64,000 nucleotides of DNA from Gracilimonas sp. (GTDB lineage Bacteria > Bacteroidota > Rhodothermia > Balneolales > Balneolaceae). Positions 52,701-61,697 of this stretch are shown piece by piece. The first letter of the stretch is position 1; each line of letters opens with the position of its first letter. The stretch covers positions 620,001-684,000 of the forward strand of contig NZ_JABURM010000005.1 in assembly GCF_014762685.1 (NCBI RefSeq). The letters run 5' to 3'. The position numbers were made by a program, and so were the translations under genes. The notes under the pieces are model-generated. The model was not told where the DNA came from, did not search any database, and saw only the letters and a program-made list of their open reading frames with translations.

Positions 52701-54728
52701 TTACTCGTCAAATTCACCGGATGAAAATTCTTCGCGAAAGATATCCGCGGCATCGGCAAAGCGTGAAGCAAGTCCTACCATTACCAAGCGATCACCGGCT
52801 TCAAGTTTAAAATCACCGGATGGATTGCCCACATTTTTACCACCGCGATTTACCGTTAAAACGGTAATCTCATATTTGTTTCTCAGCTTCAGATCGGACA
52901 GGGTTTTGTTGGCCGCGTAAGAGCCTTCCCTGACTAAAACAGCACGGGTGTGTAATCCTTCTTCATCCAGTCCCTGTAAAACCATTAGGTGGGCTTCTTG
53001 AATACTCCCTCGCATGATCTGGTAATCTTCAGCCCGCAATTCCCGAATGTGCTGCTCAATTTCTTCGTCAGGGATCATATATGCATTTAACACACTGGAA
53101 AACAGACGAACCGTAGTTTCCATTTCTTCAGGAACTACTTTGTCAGCTCCGCTTTTTTCTAAAAAATCAGCTTCAGAGAGGTACCGGGTACGTACAATGG
53201 TCTGAATAGTTGGGTTCAGGTATTTGGCCAGTTTTATAATGCGTGGATTCACATCGGGATCATTAATGGCGATCACGCATAATTTGGCACTGTAAATTTG
53301 TGCATGCTCCAAAATATGGGTACGTGATGCGTCCCCATATACGGCATTAATTCCCTTTTCATGCATTTCATTTACCGATCTTGGATTCATTTCAATTACA
53401 ATAAAAGGAATACCGGTTTCTTTGAATACCTTAGCCAGATTTCTTCCAGCCGGACCATATCCAACCAAAATCACATGATCTTCAAGGTCTATTTTTTCAA
53501 CGGATGAGCCAGATTCTTTTCGTTTTTTACCCATTCTCCTTAGTGGTGTTTTAGCAAGTAAGTCGCCAATTTTTGGACTCACTCTTAAAAACAGGGGAGT
53601 GAGGAGCATCAACAATACGGAAACAGCAATGAAGGTTTGAGAACCCATTTCCCCAAATCCGCCCGGAGTCAATCCCGCAGGGCGTCCGGCTCGTTCCAAT
53701 ACAAAGGAAAATTCTCCGATTTGAGCCAAAACAATACCTGTAGCAGCGGCTATACGGACGGGATATCCCAGAACCAATAAGCTTACTGAACTCAGAATGA
53801 ATTTAAGTACCAATACCCCGGATGCAACCCCTAAAAGTAACAAGGGGTGTTCAAATACAAATTGAATATCCAGCAACATGCCAACGGACACAAAGAAAAC
53901 GGCGTTGAAGATGGTCTTAAGGGGCAGGATTTCACTGAGTGCATGATCACTGTAATGACTTTCGCTCACAACTAAGCCCGCTAAAAAAGCGCCCAATGCA
54001 AGGCTGACTTCCGCTAAATTTGTTAAAGCTGCAGTCCCAAAGCAGATGGCCATTACGGTCAGAAGAAAGAGTTCCTGTCGGCGGGTTTGGGCCACTTTTT
54101 CTAAAATCCAGGGGACAATTCTTCGGGCGAGAATCACTACCATAGCGATTAACAAGACAGCCTTTCCAAGTACAATAAATACATCCTGAACAGAGTCACT
54201 TTCCCCGGATAAAATGGGCACAAGCAACACCATCGCAATAATCGCAAAATCCTGGAATATCAGTACTGCCAGAGAAAGCCTCCCGACGGGAGTATCGGTT
54301 TTACCCTGCTCACTTAGCAAACCCAAAATAATAGCTGTGGAACTTAATGCTACTAAAAAGCCGGTATAAATAGCCACTTTCCACTCTACATCGAAGAGCA
54401 TGAGAGTCCCTATAACGGCAGCTACGCTTAACAAAACCTGTAATCCACCGCCGACAAAGATAGCATTTCGAATTCGGGCGAGCTTATCCAGGCTAAATTC
54501 AATCCCAATGGTAAATAACAGCAAAATGATGCCAATTTCGGCCAACATATCCACTAATTCCTGATCCTGAACAAGGCCAAGCGCATTAGGGCCAATAATT
54601 ACGCCGGCGATCAAAAAACCAGCAATAGGGACTAATTTGATCTTATAGCAAATGTACGCGATGACTACACTCACCAGAAAAAGTGCAACGATCTCATTCA
54701 AAAAAGGGAGGTTTACCGCAAATACCAT
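52701..54728 (-). CDS. KefB/CPA2-type cation:proton antiporter with TrkA domains
   Basis: 675 residues. The first 380 form about 12 membrane helices with the CPA2 landmarks: GFLIAGVIIGPNALGLV, LLFTIGIEFSLDKLARI, LSSTAIILGLLSEQGKT, FQDFAIIAMVLLVPIL, SLALGAFLAGLVVSES. A Rossmann TrkA_N domain follows (about 410-530, HVILVGYGPAGRNLAKVFKE), then a TrkA_C domain (about 585-665, LKLRNKYEITVLTVNRGG, GDRLVMVGLASRF). The nucleotide-binding domain probably gates K+/H+ or Na+/H+ exchange; exact ion specificity cannot be read. Confidence 0.93.
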   Translation of the reverse strand: MVFAVNLPFLNEIVALFLVSVVIAYICYKIKLVPIAGFLIAGVIIGPNALGLVQDQELVDMLAEIGIILLLFTIGIEFSLDKLARIRNAIFVGGGLQVLLSVAAVIGTLMLFDVEWKVAIYTGFLVALSSTAIILGLLSEQGKTDTPVGRLSLAVLIFQDFAIIAMVLLVPILSGESDSVQDVFIVLGKAVLLIAMVVILARRIVPWILEKVAQTRRQELFLLTVMAICFGTAALTNLAEVSLALGAFLAGLVVSESHYSDHALSEILPLKTIFNAVFFVSVGMLLDIQFVFEHPLLLLGVASGVLVLKFILSSVSLLVLGYPVRIAAATGIVLAQIGEFSFVLERAGRPAGLTPGGFGEMGSQTFIAVSVLLMLLTPLFLRVSPKIGDLLAKTPLRRMGKKRKESGSSVEKIDLEDHVILVGYGPAGRNLAKVFKETGIPFIVIEMNPRSVNEMHEKGINAVYGDASRTHILEHAQIYSAKLCVIAINDPDVNPRIIKLAKYLNPTIQTIVRTRYLSEADFLEKSGADKVVPEEMETTVRLFSSVLNAYMIPDEEIEQHIRELRAEDYQIMRGSIQEAHLMVLQGLDEEGLHTRAVLVREGSYAANKTLSDLKLRNKYEITVLTVNRGGKNVGNPSGDFKLEAGDRLVMVGLASRFADAADIFREEFSSGEFDE

Positions 54729-54821
54729 TAAAGAATTCTTAAAGATTGATTTTCTTTTGCGAGAAGATATTGAATCCTGTCAGGTTAATGAAGCATTTAT
54801 TTGAGGTATCAGCAGTCAGAC

Positions 54822-54877
54822 TTCAGCTTTCAGTTTTAGGTCGTCTCCAGGTGGATGAGAAAAAACTGAAAGCTGAA
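54822..54877. repeat. 16-bp perfect inverted repeat
   Basis: TTCAGCTTTCAGTTTT (54822-54837) and its exact complement (54862-54877) with a 24-base loop, in the 172-base gap between the S9 peptidase and the antiporter gene; a further partial copy (CGCTGAAAGCT) follows at 54885. It is possibly a terminator or part of a dispersed repeat family. Confidence 0.65.
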
Positions 54878-54900
54878 AACTGATCGCTGAAAGCTACTGG

Positions 54901-56952
54901 TTAATTCTTATATCGATCAAACCAACCGGTTATATATCCGACTTTTCTAAACAGATTACTTGGCTTAGCATAAATACTGTGCCCTGAACCTGCAATACGA
55001 ACCATGGTTGCATCAACATCTTGCAGTTTGAGTGCCGAATAGTATTGTTCGGTTTCACTCATTGGAGTCCGATAATCCTGTTGGCCGGTTAGAAGCATGG
55101 TTGGGGTGGTTACATTACCAACCAATGAGATTGGGGAACGCTCGAGATATTGTTCAGGGTCATCCCATGGCTTTTCCGTGAACCAGTATTTGCTAAAAAA
55201 GGGAATACCATCAGCAGTGAGTACAAAGCTATACCAGTTGATTACGGGTTTAGCTACAACGGCAGCTGCAAAACGATCGGTCATGCCAATGCTCCAGGCT
55301 GTTAAAACTCCGCCACCGCTTCCGCCGGTAATGAACAAGTTGTCTTCGTCAATATACCCTTGATCAATTACGTAATCCGTGGCATCCATTAAATCATTAT
55401 AGTCTTCGCTGGGATAATTGTGATTGATGTAAGCAGCGAAATCAGCACCGTAGCTGGTACTTCCCCGGGGATTGGTATAAACCACTACATATCCACGGCT
55501 GGCCATGAATTGGAGCTCAGGGGAAAAACGCGGACCATAATTGGTATGAGGACCGCCATGGATTTCCAGAATCATGGGGTATTTTTTATTTGGATCAAAG
55601 TCAGGAGGGGTAATAATCCATCCCTGAGTTTTGAAATTATCCACGGATGATTCAACCCAAAACTCTTCAACGTTCCCAACTTTTTTGGCTTTAAAAAGTT
55701 CTGCGTTTAGGTTTGTAATCTTTTTGGTAGCCATTCGGGTTGGAACCTGACCAACGGCTAGTTCACTTGGTCGGATTGGAGATACTTCGGAATAGGCAAA
55801 TCGGCCATTATCGGCTACTGAATAGGATCCGCCTCCATAAGGGCGACCGGTTGAAGCGCCGCCAAGGTTAAGAGCTATTTGGACAAAGTCGCCGTTTAGT
55901 TTGATATTGCCCACTTTACTGTTTCCTTCTTCATCATATCTGAAAAAGACAGACTTACTGTCAGCTGCCCACGTGATAGAAGAAATATCTTGTTCAACAT
56001 CATCTGAGATTTTCCGGAGGTTTGAACCGTCACGATCCATGATATAAAGTTCGGTTAACTGGTAACCCAAAAATTCATCCTTATAGCCGGTATATGCAAT
56101 CAATTCACCATTTGGGGAAACTTTAGGATTGCTGTGCGGGCCTCTTTTGTCGGTAAGTTGAGTCATTTCCCTGGTCTCAATATCCATTTCATAGATTTGC
56201 TCATTATTGGGATCGAGATCCGCATTTTCAGATAGGTCTGCGGTAAAGATGATGTTGCCATCGGGTGTCCATGATGGAGAACCAAAATTGTGATTCCCGG
56301 AAGTCAGCTGTCTCGGTGCGCCCCCTTCTGCAGAAATAACAAAAACGTGCCTGAAACCATCCTCAACATATCCGCCGCCATCATTGCGGTATCTTACTTT
56401 GTCAATCACTTGTGCAGATTCTTCCCACTTGGCGCCTTCAGGCGGTGCAGGCATATCCGGCTTTACCACAGAAGAAGAACCCGGTACAAATTTAGAGAAT
56501 AAAAGCTTAGTTCCATCAGGCGACCAGCTGAGGTTGCCCGGACTTTCGGTGAGATTAGTGATAGAGGCAGATACCCCGGTATCCATCCAGCGAATAAAAA
56601 TTTGATTAGAGCCTTCCTCAGAAGAAGTGTAGGCGATACGATCTCCGCTTGGCGACCAGGTTACACTTCCGTATCCGGTTTTACCCGAGGTAAGTGGCCG
56701 GTGGTCTTCCCCGGAAAATGAGATTGTCCATAGATTCACAAACCTGCGATCGGTCATTACATCGTATTGAACCCGCTCATAGATAATAGTATTTCCATCA
56801 GGAGAAATTTCAGGACTGGAAACCATCTGAAGGTCAAACAAGTCCATGTAGTCAAAATAGGATTCATCGACCTGGGCATGAGTATTGACTCCTGTTATAA
56901 ACAGGAAGAAAAGTAGAACGGAAAAGTATCTTTTTGCCAGCATGTGCATCAT
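54901..56952 (-). CDS. Secreted S9 family peptidase (prolyl oligopeptidase/DPP-like)
   Basis: 683 residues with a signal peptide (to about residue 27, GVNTHAQ). A WD40/TolB-like beta-propeller (about 40-415) shows repeats such as SPDGNTIIYERV, WSPSGDRIAYTSS and SPNGELIAYTGY. The C-terminal alpha/beta hydrolase has HGGPHTNYGPRF, the nucleophile in TGGSGGGVLTAW, the acid in LLTGQQDYRTP and the His in AGSGHSIYA. Likely exported to periplasm or surface for peptide degradation. Confidence 0.95.
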   Translation of the reverse strand: MMHMLAKRYFSVLLFFLFITGVNTHAQVDESYFDYMDLFDLQMVSSPEISPDGNTIIYERVQYDVMTDRRFVNLWTISFSGEDHRPLTSGKTGYGSVTWSPSGDRIAYTSSEEGSNQIFIRWMDTGVSASITNLTESPGNLSWSPDGTKLLFSKFVPGSSSVVKPDMPAPPEGAKWEESAQVIDKVRYRNDGGGYVEDGFRHVFVISAEGGAPRQLTSGNHNFGSPSWTPDGNIIFTADLSENADLDPNNEQIYEMDIETREMTQLTDKRGPHSNPKVSPNGELIAYTGYKDEFLGYQLTELYIMDRDGSNLRKISDDVEQDISSITWAADSKSVFFRYDEEGNSKVGNIKLNGDFVQIALNLGGASTGRPYGGGSYSVADNGRFAYSEVSPIRPSELAVGQVPTRMATKKITNLNAELFKAKKVGNVEEFWVESSVDNFKTQGWIITPPDFDPNKKYPMILEIHGGPHTNYGPRFSPELQFMASRGYVVVYTNPRGSTSYGADFAAYINHNYPSEDYNDLMDATDYVIDQGYIDEDNLFITGGSGGGVLTAWSIGMTDRFAAAVVAKPVINWYSFVLTADGIPFFSKYWFTEKPWDDPEQYLERSPISLVGNVTTPTMLLTGQQDYRTPMSETEQYYSALKLQDVDATMVRIAGSGHSIYAKPSNLFRKVGYITGWFDRYKN

Positions 56953-57056
56953 TTTAATTGTTGATTGGTTAATTATAACTTCAAAAACTTAGTTACGAAA
57001 ACCAAGATCTAAGTTTTGATATAAAATTTTGTGAAACCTGATTTTCCAAATGAAAG

Positions 57057-57611
57057 CTATAAATAGGTTTCATCAGATTCTCCCCTGACCGGGCCTGTAA
57101 TTTCTTTGGTAATCCAGCCGGGGTAAAAACCGCCGGGTTGAGGTTTTACATGTTCTCCATTTACATAACAAAATAATTTAGAGGGGAAGAAAGATATATA
57201 GCTCTTAATTTTACTAAACTCCTGATTGGGCTGGGGGTAAGACCAAGCTACTCTTTCAACTAATTTATCTTCAATAACCACATTCCAATAAATAGCTTCC
57301 CCTTTCCATTCACAGCGAGAAACTCCCGGGGTTTTTTTCAGAAAATCCATATTAATGTCAGTTTTGGGAATATAAAAAGCGGGAGGATTTCCTGTTTCCA
57401 AAACCCGAATAGCATTGGTGGTTCTGGCGATTATTTTGTTGGCAAAGATTATCAGTATTTCCCGGTTATCAGAAGCTAATTTTGGGGGGCGGGGATAATC
57501 CCACACTGATTCCTGTCCTTCTTTGGGTTTATCAGCAAATTTAGGTCGTTTTTGGCCGTGATATTCCCAGTTTGATGGCCCCGATTTGTTCCGATTTGAA
57601 GATTTATTCAT
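57057..57611 (-). CDS. DUF427 domain protein
   Basis: 184 residues. The N-terminal 30 residues are Lys/Asn-rich and low complexity (KSSNRNKSGPSNWEY). The remainder is the DUF427 domain: ESVWDYPRPPKL, IIARTTNAIRVLETGNPPAFYIP, CEWKGEAIYWNV and AWSYPQPNQEFSKIKSYISFF. The family has a small beta-rich fold of unknown activity. It is 20 bases upstream of the TspO-like gene's end and on the same strand, so co-expression is possible. Confidence 0.85.
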   Translation of the reverse strand: MNKSSNRNKSGPSNWEYHGQKRPKFADKPKEGQESVWDYPRPPKLASDNREILIIFANKIIARTTNAIRVLETGNPPAFYIPKTDINMDFLKKTPGVSRCEWKGEAIYWNVVIEDKLVERVAWSYPQPNQEFSKIKSYISFFPSKLFCYVNGEHVKPQPGGFYPGWITKEITGPVRGESDETYL

Positions 57612-57631
57612 TGAATAAGAACTGTATATAA

Positions 57632-58117
57632 TTAATTAAGTATGTAGATAGCAAAATTTAAAACCGATGCAAATACTACCCATAATAAATAAGGTAAAAG
57701 AAGCCAGGCCGTCCATGGTTTTATCTTTTTGAAGACTTTTATGGTTAATAAGATTCCAATGAGTAAAACAATGATTTCTATAAAAGCTAATAAAGGACTT
57801 TTAAACCCAAAAAACAGAAAAGACCATATTCCGTTCAGCAGTAACTGTATTCCAAATATAGACAAGGCATGTTTTATTTTTTCCTGTTCAAATCCAACTT
57901 CCCAAATTGCCGCGGCCGAGATCCCCATAAACGTATATAGAACCGTCCATACCGGCCCGAAAAGCCAGCCTGGCGGATTAAAAAAAGGCTTGTTTAGTTG
58001 AACATACCAATCTGGAATAGCATTAACAGTAACCCATCCTGCTATTAAGCCAACTATGTTACAAATTAGAATGCCAATCCCGATTTTGATCCAATACGGA
58101 ATTTTTTGAATACCCAT
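57632..58117 (-). CDS. TspO/MBR family membrane protein
   Basis: 161 residues with five membrane helices. Family phrases are VNAIPDWYVQLNKPFFNPPGWLFGPVWTVLY (split around residue 30-60), GISAAAIWEVG, LLLNGIWSFLFFGFKSPLLAF and PYLLWVVFASVLNFAIYILN. TspO proteins bind porphyrins and cholesterol-like ligands and can act as light or oxygen responsive regulators. Length and topology match. Confidence 0.93.
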   Translation of the reverse strand: MGIQKIPYWIKIGIGILICNIVGLIAGWVTVNAIPDWYVQLNKPFFNPPGWLFGPVWTVLYTFMGISAAAIWEVGFEQEKIKHALSIFGIQLLLNGIWSFLFFGFKSPLLAFIEIIVLLIGILLTIKVFKKIKPWTAWLLLPYLLWVVFASVLNFAIYILN

Positions 58118-58590
58118 GATTGGATTATACCAACAACAGAGAGGAAAACCGAATTCTCAATAATTAATAATTCAATAATTGATAAAGAATATGATATCAG
58201 GTCTAAACTGAGAAAAACAGAAGCCCGATGACAGACAGGATAAGCAGGGTGATTTTAAGTTTTATCACCTTATCTTCGTATTCAGCTTCTTGTTCCAGAT
58301 AATCTTCTATAATTCGTTCAGAAATCATGGCCTTGGTTTTTCCTAACAAGAGTGGAAAACCAGAGAAATGTTACAAGTTTAGAAACAGTTATTATAGCCA
58401 CCCTTTCATAGAGGCTTTTTATCAAATAATTAATCAGAGAAGCTTTTCTAAGAGAGAATTTTATGGGTGAAATCAAATTCTAATCATTAAGTAAGACTTA
58501 ATGATTGCAAATTTTTTGAAATTTTTTTGTAAGGAATTGTTCTGAACTAACTCTTACATTGCAAACAAACAACAAAAAACAGGATACGTT
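58118..58590. other. Long intergenic region upstream of ssb
   Basis: 473 bases with no supported gene. A 35-40 codon stretch on the minus strand (about 58205-58320) translates to a plausible small membrane peptide (LLILSVIGLLFF) but its frame is closed by TGA directly upstream with no ATG, GTG or TTG at its head. The ssb promoter must lie here; a Bacteroidota-like -7 TACATTGC-type sequence occurs about 35 bases upstream of the ssb ATG, without a well-spaced -33 partner that I can defend. Confidence 0.5.
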
Positions 58591-59055
58591 ATGAGTTCAC
58601 TTAACAAAGCAATGTTAATAGGAAATCTGGGACAAGACCCGGAAGTACGGTACACACAATCGAACACAGCTGTAGCTACTTTAAATATAGCTACCAGCGA
58701 GCGTTACAAAGACAGTAACGGAGAATATCAGGAAAACACTGAATGGCATCGTGTTGTTGCCTGGGGCCGAACAGCTGAAATTTGTCAGCAATATTTAACC
58801 AAAGGTTCAAAGGTATATATTGAAGGTCCTATCCAAACCCGCCAGTGGGAAGATAAGGACGGGCAAAAACGCTATACTACTGAAATTAAAGCATTGCGCA
58901 TGGTAATGCTTGACAGTAAAGGTTCATCCGGAGGCGGAGCGTCTCAAGGTGGCGACCAGGCTCAGAATCAAAATCAGGGCGGTGGTAAGCCCATGAGCAG
59001 CAATGTAGAGCTTGACAGTAATTTTGATGATATGGATGATGATCTTCCATTTTAA
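58591..59055 (+). CDS. ssb: Single-stranded DNA-binding protein
   Basis: 154 residues: an OB-fold domain (residues 1-110, [58 protein letters not shown]), a Gly/Gln-rich linker, and the acidic C-terminal tip DDLPF used to contact repair and replication partners. A strong terminator follows, and the GldE/CorC-like gene is next, an order also known from Bacteroidota. Confidence 0.97.
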   Translation: MSSLNKAMLIGNLGQDPEVRYTQSNTAVATLNIATSERYKDSNGEYQENTEWHRVVAWGRTAEICQQYLTKGSKVYIEGPIQTRQWEDKDGQKRYTTEIKALRMVMLDSKGSSGGGASQGGDQAQNQNQGGGKPMSSNVELDSNFDDMDDDLPF

Positions 59056-59080
59056 ACAAAAACTATCTTAATCTATCTTA

Positions 59081-59113
59081 AAACGGCATAAGGGTTTCTT
59101 ATGCCGTTTTTTT
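59081..59113 (+). terminator. Intrinsic terminator after ssb
   Basis: A perfect 12-bp stem AAACGGCATAAG (59081-59092)/CTTATGCCGTTT (59098-59109) with a 5-base loop, followed by a T-run that includes the stem's last bases. Confidence 0.93.
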
Positions 59114-59201
59114 ATATATAGCTCAGGTTAACCTAAAATCTTATATTTTAGAGATACCGAAAGTGTTCTTAAATTCTCTTAATCAAAAATAACTTTATTC
59201 A

Positions 59202-60584
59202 TTGGATACAATCGAAGATCCCTTCAGTTTGGTACAAGATTCTCTTTTCACATTGAGTGAAAGTACCGTTATTCATGGAATAGACCCTGTTATATTGGGG
59301 ATTCAGCTTCTCTTTTTATTTTTAGGACTGGCTTTTTCGGCGGTGTTTTCAGGTTCAGAAGTCGCCTTGTTTTCTCTTTCAAACAGAATGGAAGACCTTA
59401 AGCAGGACGAATCGTTTGGCTCGGCCGATGATCGCATTATAAAAATGTTGGACAAACCCAGGCGATTGTTGGCTACCATACTAATTGGCAATACGTTTGC
59501 AAATATTGTGGCGTCGGTATTAGCAGCGGTAATTACCGGTGATATTGTAGCTGCTTTTGGGTTATCTGAAATACTGGTATATGCCATAGAAGTCCTTGTC
59601 TTAACTTTTATGATTTTGATTCTGAGTGAAATCACCCCAAAAATCATTGCCATAAACAATCCGCTTAAAGTTTCCCGGACTAACAGCGCCTTTATTTACG
59701 TGTTGTTTATCCTGATGAAACCTTTTGCAAAATTGATTGCTGACAGTACCATAAGCCTTGAGCGCTATTTGCCGAAACCAACCAGTAAAATGACTTCCGA
59801 AGATATCCGCACAATGGCTGAAATGGGGGAGCAGGAAGGATCAATCAAAGAAGATGAGCGGGAAATTATAGAAAATGTAATTGGCTTTGGTAATATCACC
59901 GTCCGGGAAATCATGACCTCCAGAGTAAATATTGTTGCGGTTTCCCTGGATGATTCGTTACAGGATGTGCTTACTAAAATCCGGGAAAACGGCCTCTCCA
60001 GAATGCCGCTCATCGAAAGTGACCTAGACAATATACAAGGTGTGCTTTATGCCAAAGATGTATTGCCATACTTAAATGCCGTAGAGGAAGAACCGTCACT
60101 TAATTGGAAAACGGTTTCGAGGAAAGCACTATTTATTCCAGCTACCAAAAAGCTTGACGACTTACTTCGTGATTTTCAGCAAGAGAAAACTCATATTGCT
60201 ATCGTGGTTGATGAATACGGAGGGACTGAAGGAATCGTAACCATGGATGATATCCTTGAAGAAATTGTGGGTGACATTACCGATGATTCCGGTGAGGAAG
60301 AAAGACTTTATACCCGTTTCAAAAGCGGTATTTATATTTTTGATGCCAAGATTGATTTGGATGACATGGAAGAGATACTGGACTGTGAAATCACCACAGA
60401 AGAGGATGAATATGAAACGCTGGGCGGATTGATTTATCATCTTACAGAAAGTCTGCCGGTAGTAGGAGAGCGCATTAATTTCAAAAATATGGAGCTAACG
60501 GTGCACTCCGTGAAGAATAACCGGATCAAAAAGGTTAGGGTGAAAGTAGAAAACCCCGAAGAAGTAAAATCATCTGCTGAATAA
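59202..60584 (+). CDS. GldE/CorC-like DUF21-CBS transporter-associated protein
   Basis: 460 residues from a TTG start at 59202; an in-frame TAA lies four codons upstream and no ATG occurs before the first membrane helix. A short acidic N-terminus leads to a DUF21 region (about 28-190: LFLGLAFSAVFSGSEVALFSLSNR, LLATILIGNTFANIVASVLAAVI). Two CBS domains follow (about 200-330: IMTSRVNIVAVSLDDSLQDVL, HIAIVVDEYGGTEGIVTMDDILEEIVGDI), then a CorC_HlyC domain to the end (ETLGGLIYHLTESLPVVGERI). Its position next to ssb matches gldE of gliding Bacteroidota; a cation-export role is the family default. The TTG start is unusual. Confidence 0.88.
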   Translation: MDTIEDPFSLVQDSLFTLSESTVIHGIDPVILGIQLLFLFLGLAFSAVFSGSEVALFSLSNRMEDLKQDESFGSADDRIIKMLDKPRRLLATILIGNTFANIVASVLAAVITGDIVAAFGLSEILVYAIEVLVLTFMILILSEITPKIIAINNPLKVSRTNSAFIYVLFILMKPFAKLIADSTISLERYLPKPTSKMTSEDIRTMAEMGEQEGSIKEDEREIIENVIGFGNITVREIMTSRVNIVAVSLDDSLQDVLTKIRENGLSRMPLIESDLDNIQGVLYAKDVLPYLNAVEEEPSLNWKTVSRKALFIPATKKLDDLLRDFQQEKTHIAIVVDEYGGTEGIVTMDDILEEIVGDITDDSGEEERLYTRFKSGIYIFDAKIDLDDMEEILDCEITTEEDEYETLGGLIYHLTESLPVVGERINFKNMELTVHSVKNNRIKKVRVKVENPEEVKSSAE

Positions 60585-60587
60585 TTT

Positions 60588-61616
60588 ATGAGCCAATCAC
60601 TTTCCATTCAGGAAAACTTTAATCTCGCCGAATATAATACCATGGGTTTGACTGCTAAAGCCCGGTATTTTATTTCCATTTCTTCCGTTCAACAACTACA
60701 AACTCTTTTGGCTGATTCACAATTTCAGAGTCTTTCAAAATTTATGCTGGGGGGAGGTAGTAATATCTTGTTTATAGATGATTATGATGGATTGATCATT
60801 CACATGGATATAAAAGGGATAGAAATTGAGCGCGAATATAAAGACTGTGTTTTATTGAAAATCGGGGCCGGTGAAAATTGGCATGAATTGGTTATTTATT
60901 GTATTGAAAAGGGGTGGGGGGGTATCGAAAATTTATCTTTAATCCCCGGTTCCGTTGGAGCTGCTCCTATTCAGAATATTGGTGCTTATGGAGTGGAGCT
61001 GGAGGAAGTGTTTGACAGCCTTGAAGCGGTTAACATTGAAACAGGGGAGATTCAGAGTTTCAATAAAGAAGAATGTAAATTTGGTTATCGGGACAGTGTA
61101 TTCAAGAATGAACTAAAAGGGGCATATGTGATTACGAGCGTAAAATTACGCCTCCATAAAAACCCCAAAATAAATACTTCCTACAAAGCACTATCGGATG
61201 CACTGGAAAGAAAAGGGATTTCTGACCCTACGGTAAAAGATGTCAGTGACGCCGTTATTGAAATAAGGAGAAGCAAACTGCCCGATCCGGCTGAAATAGG
61301 AAATACCGGCAGTTTTTTTAAAAACCCGGTGATTTCAAAAAAGCAGTTTAATCAGCTTAAAATAGAGTATCCGGAAATACCGCATTATCCGGCCGGTGAA
61401 AAAGTTAAAATACCGGCTGCGTGGCTCATAGATCAGTGCGGATGGAAGGGCAGACGGTTTGGAGATGCCGGCGTGCATAAAATGCAGGCTTTAGTGATTG
61501 TGAATTACGGAAAAGCAACCGGCGGGGAAATTTGGGCATTGGCTGAGCGCATTCAACATTCAGTCAAAGAAAAATTTGGGGTAGATCTTACACCTGAAGT
61601 GAATATTGTTACATAG
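60588..61616 (+). CDS. murB: UDP-N-acetylenolpyruvoylglucosamine reductase (MurB)
   Basis: Second step of peptidoglycan precursor synthesis, reducing the MurA product with NADPH and FAD. 342 residues of the type I group: NTMGLTAKARYF, LGGGSNILF (FAD), IPGSVGAAPIQNIGAYGVEL, FGYRDSVFK, the proton-donor Ser in GNTGSFFKNPV and AAWLIDQCGWKGRRFGDAGVH. It starts 3 bases after the GldE-like gene ends, so the two are probably co-transcribed. MurA of the same pathway lies 53 kb away at 5810-7078. Confidence 0.96.
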   Translation: MSQSLSIQENFNLAEYNTMGLTAKARYFISISSVQQLQTLLADSQFQSLSKFMLGGGSNILFIDDYDGLIIHMDIKGIEIEREYKDCVLLKIGAGENWHELVIYCIEKGWGGIENLSLIPGSVGAAPIQNIGAYGVELEEVFDSLEAVNIETGEIQSFNKEECKFGYRDSVFKNELKGAYVITSVKLRLHKNPKINTSYKALSDALERKGISDPTVKDVSDAVIEIRRSKLPDPAEIGNTGSFFKNPVISKKQFNQLKIEYPEIPHYPAGEKVKIPAAWLIDQCGWKGRRFGDAGVHKMQALVIVNYGKATGGEIWALAERIQHSVKEKFGVDLTPEVNIVT

Positions 61617-61697
61617 TTCTTAGGAAACGGAACAAAAGTCTGTATTTATTATTAAGATATATGGTGAATCTCCAATGCCTACTAAAATTCTAAGATT

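Noticed and set aside
58205-58329. Possible 41-residue membrane peptide on the minus strand (ends LLILSVIGLLFFSV)
   Set aside because: An apparent ATG at 58329 is out of frame: it reads three codons then TGA, and the peptide's own frame has no start codon before it.
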